From contig NZ_JACCJY010000004.1 of NCBI RefSeq assembly GCF_014596085.1, positions 209,113 through 273,112 of the forward strand: 64,000 bases of DNA, read 5' to 3'. Below the pieces are notes generated by a model that was not told where the DNA came from, ran no database searches, and was given only the letters and a program-made list of their open reading frames with translations. The DNA is from Azospirillum tabaci. GTDB taxonomy: Bacteria > Pseudomonadota > Alphaproteobacteria > Azospirillales > Azospirillaceae. Shown in pieces: positions 27,112 through 34,764 of the stretch; within the stretch, counting starts at the first letter, position 1, and every line of letters begins with the position of its first letter. The position numbers and the translations under genes were made by a program.

Positions 27112-28746
27112 ATGTCGGACATCCAGGGCTGGAGCCAGGACGATGACGACGACCTGTTGTTCGCCGACGAGGACGCTCCGGACCCGTCGTCCGCGACGTC
27201 CGGCGCTGCCGCCGCGCCCTGGAAGCTGCTGATCGTCGACGACGATCCGGAGGTGCACGCGATCACCCGCGTGGTGCTGAACGACGTGACCTTCGACGGG
27301 CGGCGCCTGCATTTCCTGTCCGCCCATTCAGGAGGCGAGGCGCGGGCGATCCTGAACGACCATCCCGACATCGCCGCCGTCCTGCTGGACGTGGTGATGG
27401 AAACGGAGGACGCCGGCCTGCGGCTGGTCCATCACATCCGCGAGGTGCTGGGCAACCGGCGGGTCCGCATCATCCTGCGCACCGGCCAGCCCGGACAGGC
27501 GCCGGAGCGGCAGGTGATCGTCAGCTACGACATCAACGACTACAAGGCCAAGAGCGAGCTGACCGCCCAGAAGCTGTTCACCACCACGGTGGCCGCCCTG
27601 CGCTCCTACCAGCACATCGACGCGATCGAGCGCAACCGGCAGGGGCTGGAGACGATCGTCGACGCCGCCGGCACCCTGTTCGAGCAGCGCTCCATGGACC
27701 GCTTCGCCGTCGGCGTGGTGGAGCGGGTCGCCGCCCTGCTGCCGCGGGCGGCGGGCGCCTTCCTGTGCGCGGTGCCGCCCGGCCTAAATCCGGAAGGCCC
27801 AAATCCGGAAGGCCCGGCGCCGGACGGCCGGTTCCGGGAGGCGGTGGTGCTGTGCGGAACCGGCGTTTTCGCCGCCGCGGCCGGCCGGCCGGTCAGCGCC
27901 GTGCTGTCCGAGGCGGCCTGCGCCGACATCGCCGCCGCCCTGGCCCGGGGCCGCAGCCTGCATCGCGACGACCACAGCGTCGCGCTGTTCCAGACCCAGA
28001 GCCCCGGCCCCGGCGCGCTGTTCATCGGCGGGCACGGCGGCCTGCCGGACGTCGAGCGGCGGCTGGTGGAGATCTTCTGCTCCCGGATGTCGGTCGGGTT
28101 CGACAACGTGTCCCTCTACGAACAGCTCCGCCTCGCCCAGATCGCCACCGTGCACGCCCTGGGCAAGCTGGCCGAATACAAGGACGAGGTCACCGGGGAG
28201 CATGTCCGCCGCATCGGGCGCTGGGCCACCGCCATCGCACGGGAACTCCAGGCGCGGGGCACCGGCGGGGACGACGCCGACGACCGCTTCTGCGAACTGA
28301 TCGGGCTGGCCAGCATGCTGCACGACGTCGGCAAGGTCGCCATCCCCGACCAGATCCTGCGAAAGCCCGGCAAGCTGGATCCCGAGGAGATGGCCCAGAT
28401 GCGTGAGCACGCCACCATCGGCGGGCGCATCCTGCGCGACGCCTCCAGCCCTGTCGGTGGGCGCAGCTACCTGTCGATGGGGGCGGAGATCGCGGAGAGC
28501 CATCACGAGAAGTTCGACGGCACCGGCTATCCCCACGGGCTGGCGGGCGACGCCATCCCACTGTCGGGCCGCATCGTGGCGGTCGCCGACGTCTACGACG
28601 CCCTGCTGCACCGCCGCCCCTACAAGGAGGCGTGGGAGCTGGCGGCGGTGGTCGATCTGATCCGAGCCGAGTCGGGCCGGCATTTCGACCCGCGCGTCGT
28701 CGACGCCTTCGTCGCGGTTCTGGAGCGCGGCGGGCCGGAGGCGTAG
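27112..28746 (+). CDS. Response regulator REC-DUF3369-HD-GYP (c-di-GMP phosphodiesterase)
   Basis: 544 residues. REC domain with acidic pocket IVDDDPEV and phospho-acceptor Asp93 (LLDVVM); a DUF3369 middle domain; then HD-GYP with HDVGKVAIP (His404-Asp405), HHEKFDGTGYP (464 onward) and later ADVYDAL. Such enzymes cleave c-di-GMP. The N-terminus has an acidic run (DDDDDLLFADED). A short in-frame duplication (NPEGPNPEGP) lies in the linker. ATG 27112 follows GGAGAGCGGCG; an ATG at 27079 is also possible. No kinase is adjacent. Confidence 0.93.
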   Translation: MSDIQGWSQDDDDDLLFADEDAPDPSSATSGAAAAPWKLLIVDDDPEVHAITRVVLNDVTFDGRRLHFLSAHSGGEARAILNDHPDIAAVLLDVVMETEDAGLRLVHHIREVLGNRRVRIILRTGQPGQAPERQVIVSYDINDYKAKSELTAQKLFTTTVAALRSYQHIDAIERNRQGLETIVDAAGTLFEQRSMDRFAVGVVERVAALLPRAAGAFLCAVPPGLNPEGPNPEGPAPDGRFREAVVLCGTGVFAAAAGRPVSAVLSEAACADIAAALARGRSLHRDDHSVALFQTQSPGPGALFIGGHGGLPDVERRLVEIFCSRMSVGFDNVSLYEQLRLAQIATVHALGKLAEYKDEVTGEHVRRIGRWATAIARELQARGTGGDDADDRFCELIGLASMLHDVGKVAIPDQILRKPGKLDPEEMAQMREHATIGGRILRDASSPVGGRSYLSMGAEIAESHHEKFDGTGYPHGLAGDAIPLSGRIVAVADVYDALLHRRPYKEAWELAAVVDLIRAESGRHFDPRVVDAFVAVLERGGPEA

Positions 28747-28780
28747 ATCCTCCGGCCGCACCGTTCCATTTTACGAGCCT

Positions 28781-28818
28781 TGGCCTTTTTCAAGAGCCCT
28801 GGCCTTTTTCAAGAGCCT
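28781..28818. repeat. 19-base tandem direct repeat across the mscS stop codon
   Basis: TGGCCTTTTTCAAGAGCC occurs twice with a 19-base period. The second copy holds the last codons and stop of the MscS gene (minus strand), so one copy is coding and the other is not. The period is not a multiple of three. Confidence 0.75.
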
Positions 28819-31145
28819 TGGCTGAGCGCCTCGGCCAGCGCGCGGTCGGGGTGGTTCCCGCCGACGATGAGCTGCATGGAGCCGGTCGGCACCTCCACCC
28901 CCAGCTCCTCGAAGCGCTTCTTCATGCGGCGGTTGAACTCGCGCGACACGCCCCATTGCTTGGTCGGGCGGGTCTTGAAGCGCGCGGTGATCAGCTGGGT
29001 CGAGTCGGGCTGGAACTTGTCCAGGCCCATCACCTCCAGCGGCGCCATGATGTCGGGCGCGAACAGGGCGTCGGACTGCAGGCCGGTGCCGATCTCCTTC
29101 AGCAGCTCGATCACGCGGTCCGGATCCTCGCGGTAGGCGACCCGCACCTCGAACAGGGCGTAGGAGAAGTCCTTCGACATGTTCTTGACGGTGCTGACCG
29201 AGTTGAAGGGCACCGTGTGGATGGCGCCCGACCCGTCGCGCAGCCGGATGGAGCGGATGGAGATGGCCTCGACCACGCCGGAATGACCGCCGCCCACATC
29301 CACCACGTCGCCGATGGAGATGCTGTCCTCGAACAGGATGAACAGGCCGGTGATGATGTCTTTGACCAGGGTCTGCGACCCGAAACCGACGGCCAGACCG
29401 ACCACACCGGCACCGGCCAGCAGCGGCGCGATGTTGACGCCCAGCTCCGACAGGGTGATCAGCGACACCATGGTCACCAGCACCACCAGGAAGGCGTTGC
29501 GCAGCAGCGGCAGCAGGGTCCGCACCCGCGCGCTGCGCTCGATCCGCGTGCCGTTGCGGTCGGTGGAGGCCAGGAAGCGCTCGATCATCGCGCTCACCAC
29601 CTCCCAGGCGACGATGGAACCGGCCAGCAGAAGGCCGATGGTGACCGTGCTGCGCAGGATGCGCTGGCCCAGCCGGGTGTCCGTCCAGGCCAGCGTGTCG
29701 AAGCCCCAGCCGTAGAGGATCATCATCGCGGCACCGACCCAGATCACCGTCTTCACCACCCGGTGCAGGAAGGGCAGGTACAGGGAGGCGCGGTCCTTCA
29801 GCGGCGGCAGCGCGCCCTGGCTGTCCGGAACCATGCGCAGGCCCCGGCGCAGGCCGCGGTTGATGCCGTTGACCAGCAGCCGGGCGATGACCGCAACGAG
29901 GATGGTGATTCCGGTGGCGCGGGCCAGATACTCGAACCCGCCATAGACGTTCAGCACCCAGACGCCGAAGGTCACCACCACGTAGATGATCGCCAGAACG
30001 TGCCAGACGTCGGCGAAGCGGCGGCGGGCGGAGCGCAGGACGGCGCCTTGGCCCTCCGATTCGCGCTCCGCGGTGGCCGCCGGGTCGCCGTCGCCGGACA
30101 ACGGGTTGCCGTGCATCCAGTCGGCCACGATGCGGCGGTTCTGCAGGATCAGCGCGATCAGCATGCCGGCGATCGCCAGCCCCAGCAGCTTCAGCAGCGC
30201 GCCGTAGGCTCCGAGCGGCAGGCCCAGAACATAGGCGCCTTCGGCCAGGAAATAGCCGTAGACGCCGACCGCGGCCAGCCGGCGGAGCCAGCGGTAGAGG
30301 CGCAGCGCGTTGGCGTCGCCCACCCGCACCATGCGCAGGGAGGGCGCGAAGGGCGAGATCAGGATGCGGGCCGCGACCAGCAGGATCTGCAGGATGACGG
30401 TGGCGTTGATGACGGCCAGCGCGACCAGACGGACGCGCGGCCCCGGCTCGCTGACCGACAGGATGGCGTAGCCGACGACGATGAAGGCGGCGATGGGCGC
30501 CAGCTCCAGCAGCGCGCGGCCGAGCAGCAGCGGAAGGCGCACCAGCACCGTGGTGCCCCGGCGGGCGGCCAGCGCATTGCGCGGGCGGGCGAGCAGCCAG
30601 CCGACGAAGCGCCCGATCGCCAGACCGGCGGTGAGGATCATCGTCAGCTGGATGGCGATCTGCACCCAGCGGTCGCGGGCCGACGGGTCGACCATCTGCC
30701 GGTTCGCCCACTCGATGGCGCCGGGCAGTTCCTTGAAGACGTTGCCGACCTGGACAAGCTGGCGGCTCAGCACGTCCATGCGCTCGGCCAGGAAGGACAG
30801 GGCGCTGGCGCCGATGGTCTCGGGCAGGGTGCTGGCCGCCGGGGCCTCCTCGGCCTTGGCCTGCTCCAGCCCCTTCTGCGCGGCGACCAGCGCCTTCAAC
30901 TGCTCGACCAGCCGGGCGCGGGCCGCCGGGTCCTCCAGCGTCGTGATCATCGCCTGCATCTGCTCGGGCGTCGGATCGGGCGAGGCGGCGGCTTCCCCGG
31001 GGGCCGCGGCGGCGGGGGCCGGCATGGCGGCGCCCGGAACGGGGCCGGCGGCCAGCGATGGCGCGGCGAGGCCGGCGAGAAGCAGCAGAAGGACGGCGAG
31101 TGCGCCCATGCAGGGGACCGTCCACCGGGTGCGTGCGCGAAGCAT
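28809..31145 (-). CDS. MscS family mechanosensitive channel, large form
   Basis: 778 residues from the ATG at 31145, after GGAAAAGGACAGGG. A signal peptide, an Ala/Pro-rich periplasmic stretch with a helical segment, about ten membrane helices, and the MscS core at the C-terminal third: pore helix NIAPLLAGAGVVGLAVGFGSQTLVKDIITG, then ILFEDSISIGDVVDV and the beta domain GVVEAISIRSIRLRDGSGAIHTVPF. It opens on membrane stretch to release solutes during osmotic downshock. Large MscS proteins (YbiO/MscK-like) share this layout. Confidence 0.93.
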   Translation of the reverse strand: MLRARTRWTVPCMGALAVLLLLLAGLAAPSLAAGPVPGAAMPAPAAAAPGEAAASPDPTPEQMQAMITTLEDPAARARLVEQLKALVAAQKGLEQAKAEEAPAASTLPETIGASALSFLAERMDVLSRQLVQVGNVFKELPGAIEWANRQMVDPSARDRWVQIAIQLTMILTAGLAIGRFVGWLLARPRNALAARRGTTVLVRLPLLLGRALLELAPIAAFIVVGYAILSVSEPGPRVRLVALAVINATVILQILLVAARILISPFAPSLRMVRVGDANALRLYRWLRRLAAVGVYGYFLAEGAYVLGLPLGAYGALLKLLGLAIAGMLIALILQNRRIVADWMHGNPLSGDGDPAATAERESEGQGAVLRSARRRFADVWHVLAIIYVVVTFGVWVLNVYGGFEYLARATGITILVAVIARLLVNGINRGLRRGLRMVPDSQGALPPLKDRASLYLPFLHRVVKTVIWVGAAMMILYGWGFDTLAWTDTRLGQRILRSTVTIGLLLAGSIVAWEVVSAMIERFLASTDRNGTRIERSARVRTLLPLLRNAFLVVLVTMVSLITLSELGVNIAPLLAGAGVVGLAVGFGSQTLVKDIITGLFILFEDSISIGDVVDVGGGHSGVVEAISIRSIRLRDGSGAIHTVPFNSVSTVKNMSKDFSYALFEVRVAYREDPDRVIELLKEIGTGLQSDALFAPDIMAPLEVMGLDKFQPDSTQLITARFKTRPTKQWGVSREFNRRMKKRFEELGVEVPTGSMQLIVGGNHPDRALAEALSQGS

Positions 31146-31295
31146 CCCTGTCCTTTTCCGTGATTTCAGCAATGCGGGCGTGAAGGCCGGGGACGTTATC
31201 CCGTGCCCGCCTTCTTGCCAACCCGCGCAGTTTCAGACCTTTTTGAGACGGAATTGCGGCCACGCCCAAGGCGTCGGGCGCCCCCGGCGAGCGGG

Positions 31296-33002
31296 CTAGG
31301 GGGCTTTTCCACCAACCTGAGCGTCGTTTTGCGCGTCGTCCTGCGCGACATGGCAGGCGACTCGGTGGCCCGGCGCCACGGGGTCCAGCGTCGGGGGGAC
31401 CTGGGCGCAGCCGTCATGGGCGAGCGGACAGCGCAGCCGCAGGGCGCAGCCGGTCGGCGGGCGCAGGGGGGACGGCGGATCGCCGTGCAGCGCCGGGGGG
31501 GCCAAGCCGGCCGCCGCGATCAGCGCGCGGCTGTAGGGGTGCCGTGCCCCGGCCGTCAGAATCGCGCTGTCCGCCGACTCGACGATCCGGCCGAGCAGAA
31601 GCACCAGCGCCCGCCGCCCGATCCGCAAGCCCTCCGCCGCGTCCTGGGTGGCGTAGAGCAGGGCCAGCCGGCGGCGGCGGCGGATCGCCTGCAGCAGGGC
31701 GAGGAAGTCCGCACGCTCCGACCCGTCGAGCGTCGCCGCCGGCTCGTCGCAGACCAGCAGGCGCGGCTCCGGCAGCAGGGCGCGGGCCAGCCCGGCGCGC
31801 GCCGCCTCCGCCGGAAGGAGCGCGCCGGGATGGAGGTCGAGAACCGCCGCGGGCAACCCGACCTCCTCCAGCGCGTCGGCCAGCCGCGCGGCGCTGTTGG
31901 CTGGAGACCGGGAAGGATGCAGCGACTCCAGCGTTTCGGCGAGCTGCGCGCCGATGGTCATCAGCGGGTCGAAGGCCGCCAGCGGGTCTGGGAAGAGGAT
32001 TTGCAGGTCCCGCCGGGCCCGGCGCATCGTCTCCGGCGGGGCGGCGGCGAGGTCGGTCCCCAGCCAGGTGACCTGACCGCCGACCGGCGGCACCAGCCGC
32101 AGGATGGCGCGGGCCAGCACCGACTTGCCGCTGCCCGTCTCGCCGAGCAGGGCCAGCGTCTCGCCCTCGGCCAGCTCGATCGACAGGCCGTCCACGACGG
32201 TCAGCCAGCGCTCCTCGCCGCGCCAGTTCCGCCCCAGGGGGAAGGCGACGCGCAGGTCGCGCACCGACAGCACGGGCGGGCCGGAGGGCGCCGGCTCCGC
32301 CGGGGACGGGGCGGGGGTGGGCTCCGCCGGTGGGACCTCCAGGCGCCCTTGGGCGAGGACCAGCCGGCGGTCGGCCAGATTGGAGCGGGCCAGACCGGAG
32401 CGAATGGGGTCGGCCTGGGGGCGTCCGGCGAGCAGCAGCGCCGTCCCGGCCTCCCGTGTCCAGGCGGCGAGGTCGCTCAGCAGGCGGACGCGCTGGGTGG
32501 GGTCGAGCGCGGCGGCGGGAGCGTCGGCGAGAAGCAGCGCCGGCTCCGCCGCCATGGCCAGCGCCAGCGCGGCCCGCCAGCGCATCGCCTCGCCCAGCTC
32601 GTGCGGATGGAGCGCCAGCCGGCGCGCGGCGGCGGGCACCTGGAAACGCTCCAGCGCCTCGGCGGCACGGCGCAGGGCGGTGCGTTCGTCCAGCCCGGAC
32701 TGTCGGGACAGCAACTCCGCGAACTGGGCGCCGAGCGTGCGAAACGGGTCCAGGGCGCCGTCCTGGGTGACCAGGAGGCGCCGCCCTCGGATGTGGATGT
32801 CCCCCAGCACCGTGACGCCTTTCGGGGCCAGCCCGGCCAGCGCCCGCAGCAGCAGCGTCTTGCCCGCCCCGGCGCCGCCCGACAGGGCCAGCACCTCGCC
32901 GGCCTCGATGGCGAAGCTCAGCCGGTCGAGCAGGATGTCGCGGCTGGTCAGGAGGGACAGGCCCTCCACCCGCAACGGGGCGCGGTCGTCCGGTCGGCTC
33001 AC
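31296..33002 (-). CDS. Fused ABC ATPase (DppD-DppF type) with degenerate motifs
   Basis: 568 residues, GTG start overlapping the permease stop (GTGA). Two nucleotide-binding halves. NBD1: Walker A GGAGAGKT (42-49) intact, signature LSGG replaced by ELGEA (135-139), Walker B ends ADAP so the catalytic Glu is Ala161, no H-loop His. NBD2: Walker A GETGSGKS (287-294) intact, Q-loop Gln replaced by Pro338, signature replaced by LLPAE, Walker B CDEP intact, H-loop His replaced by Gln453. The oligopeptide C-terminal motif (RCPLAHDGC ... GHRVACH) is kept. Hydrolysis by the normal cycle is doubtful. Confidence 0.85.
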   Translation of the reverse strand: MSRPDDRAPLRVEGLSLLTSRDILLDRLSFAIEAGEVLALSGGAGAGKTLLLRALAGLAPKGVTVLGDIHIRGRRLLVTQDGALDPFRTLGAQFAELLSRQSGLDERTALRRAAEALERFQVPAAARRLALHPHELGEAMRWRAALALAMAAEPALLLADAPAAALDPTQRVRLLSDLAAWTREAGTALLLAGRPQADPIRSGLARSNLADRRLVLAQGRLEVPPAEPTPAPSPAEPAPSGPPVLSVRDLRVAFPLGRNWRGEERWLTVVDGLSIELAEGETLALLGETGSGKSVLARAILRLVPPVGGQVTWLGTDLAAAPPETMRRARRDLQILFPDPLAAFDPLMTIGAQLAETLESLHPSRSPANSAARLADALEEVGLPAAVLDLHPGALLPAEAARAGLARALLPEPRLLVCDEPAATLDGSERADFLALLQAIRRRRRLALLYATQDAAEGLRIGRRALVLLLGRIVESADSAILTAGARHPYSRALIAAAGLAPPALHGDPPSPLRPPTGCALRLRCPLAHDGCAQVPPTLDPVAPGHRVACHVAQDDAQNDAQVGGKAP

Positions 33003-33799
33003 CGGCGCCCCCCCGGGGTGGAGGCCGTGAAGGCCAGCCGCATCCCGTCGCCCACCCCGTGCAGCGCCCACAGCGTCAGCGCCAGCAGCAGCGCCGGCCC
33101 GGCCAGCGCCACGGCGTCGCCCGCACGCGCCGCGGCGCCGATGGCGGTTCCCCAGCCGGTCACCCCCTCCGGCAGGCCGAGGCCGAGCAGGCTGGCGAGG
33201 CTTTCCGCCATCAGGGCGCGGGGAAGGGCGGTCCAGGCCGCCGCGGCGAGCGGCAGGACGGTGTTGGGCAGGATGTGGCGGCGCAGCCGGCGTCCGTTGG
33301 GAATCCCGGCGGCCTGGACGGCGCTCAGGAACTCCCGCCGCAGCAGGGCGCGCAGTTCGTCCCGCGCGATGACGGCCACCGCCGGGGCGGCGATCAGGGC
33401 GGCCACCACGGCCATCGGCGCCAGCCCGCGCTCCGGACCCAGCAATCCGCCGGCCAGCGGCAGGGCCAGCGCCAGGGGCAGGCCGGTCAGGGCGGCGGCG
33501 GGTGTCATCATCATCCGCTCCGCCCGCTCGCCCAGGGCCACCGCGGCGCCTCCCCAGAGCAGGCCGAGCGCCGCCCCACCCAGCCCGGCGAGCAGCGCGA
33601 AGGACAGGCTCTGGTGCCCGGCGGCCAGCGCCGCCCCAACCGGGCCGCCCCCGGCGACGAGGCCCGCCGCCACCGCCAGCATCAGCGCCGCGAGAACGGT
33701 CAGCCCCGCCGCGGCGGGCCGGTGTGCGGTCAGCCGCTGCCCGGCCTTCTGCCAGGGGCCGTCGCGCCAGTGTGGATCGGTGCCGGCGGGTTCGTGCAT
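32999..33799 (-). CDS. ABC transporter permease, divergent DppC type
   Basis: 266 residues, ATG 33799 sharing one base with the stop of the previous permease. Several membrane helices and a readable EAA loop (RREFLSAVQAAGIPNGRRLRRHILPNTVLPL). It lacks the GTDxxGRD motif that DppC permeases carry after the first helix. Very rich in Ala, Gly and Leu. Its stop overlaps the ATPase start, so the three genes form a tight operon. Confidence 0.8.
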   Translation of the reverse strand: MHEPAGTDPHWRDGPWQKAGQRLTAHRPAAAGLTVLAALMLAVAAGLVAGGGPVGAALAAGHQSLSFALLAGLGGAALGLLWGGAAVALGERAERMMMTPAAALTGLPLALALPLAGGLLGPERGLAPMAVVAALIAAPAVAVIARDELRALLRREFLSAVQAAGIPNGRRLRRHILPNTVLPLAAAAWTALPRALMAESLASLLGLGLPEGVTGWGTAIGAAARAGDAVALAGPALLLALTLWALHGVGDGMRLAFTASTPGGRR

Positions 33800-34506
33800 C
33801 AGGCCATCCGGGCGCGCGGGTCGATCCAGCCGTGCAGCGCGCGGCCCAGCGCCCCCAGCAGCACGGCGAGGCCGCACAGCCCGGCGAGCGCGGCGACGGC
33901 CATGCCGGCATCCCCGGCGCGCGCCGCCTCGACGAACAGCCGCCCGGCTCCTGAAAAGCCGGTCCCGGACAGGTTTTCCACCGCCACGGCCGCGGTCACC
34001 GTTCCCGCCACGGCGCTGCGCAGGCCGCCCATCGCCGCCGACAGCCCCAGCGGCAGGGCGAGCCGCCACAGCAGGGCGGAGCCGTCCATCCCCCGCCCGC
34101 GCGCCGCCAGCAGAACCGTGTCCTCCGCCCCGGCCCGCGCCCGGCCGGCGAGCGTCGTGGCCTGGGCGGCGGCGGGCAGGGCGAGGGCGGCGAGGCCCAG
34201 CAGGACGGGCGCCTTCGCCAGCGTGGCGGCGAAGACCGCGGCCAGCAGAAAGCCCGGCATGGCCGGACCCACCCAGCCCAGGACGGCGCCCGCTCCGCCC
34301 ATGACACCGAGCAGGGCGCCGAGCCCGGTCCCCAGCGCCAGCGCCGGAAGAACCAGCGCCAGCGTCGCCGGCAAGGCGGCCAGCGCGGCGCCCAATGCCT
34401 GCGTCCAGCCGGGTCCCGCCAGCGCGGCCACCACGGCGGCGGCGAGCGCGAGGCCCAGCAGGGCCGGCACCACGGCCAGCACCCGGCGCAGGACGAGGCT
34501 CAGCAT
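33799..34506 (-). CDS. ABC transporter permease, short DppB-like
   Basis: 235 residues, about 80 fewer than ordinary DppB. The first helix (LVLRRVLAVVPALLGLALAAAVVAALAG) is normal, but the periplasmic segment with the PGDP motif is missing. A weak EAA loop (EDTVLLAARGRGMDGSALLWRLALP) and ENLSGTGFSGAGRLFVEAA, like the DppB end, are visible. First gene of the operon; no binding protein is adjacent. Divergent from the phospholipase D gene. Confidence 0.75.
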   Translation of the reverse strand: MLSLVLRRVLAVVPALLGLALAAAVVAALAGPGWTQALGAALAALPATLALVLPALALGTGLGALLGVMGGAGAVLGWVGPAMPGFLLAAVFAATLAKAPVLLGLAALALPAAAQATTLAGRARAGAEDTVLLAARGRGMDGSALLWRLALPLGLSAAMGGLRSAVAGTVTAAVAVENLSGTGFSGAGRLFVEAARAGDAGMAVAALAGLCGLAVLLGALGRALHGWIDPRARMA

Positions 34507-34764
34507 CGGCCCCGCCGGGAGCGGGCGGCCGTGACGGGCGGAGTCGACGGGGGAGCGGACAAGCGGATCACAACAGGCGGGTCATCCGACAATGGCGGAC
34601 ACGAATGGAGTCCTCCTGACGGTACCCAGGTCCCGGCCGGTCGGGCAATGGAATTTCGCCTCTCGGCGGGGGTCGGGGAGGGTTGGGCGGCTGCGGTGTT
34701 GTTCGGGCATTCGCCTTCCTGGCCGGTCGCAGCCCGTCCCGAACGCACCATATGTGAAACCCCG

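Noticed and set aside
31296..33002. ABC ATPase as a pseudogene
   Set aside because: No stop or frameshift, normal codon bias, overlapping operon structure and conserved C-terminal motif; listed as an intact but divergent gene instead.
31203..34304. Plus-strand frame of 1033 codons over the ABC genes
   Set aside because: Considered because the ABC ATPase is degenerate, but the minus strand has clear Walker motifs, overlapping starts and the oligopeptide C-terminal motif. The plus frame has no recognisable domain.
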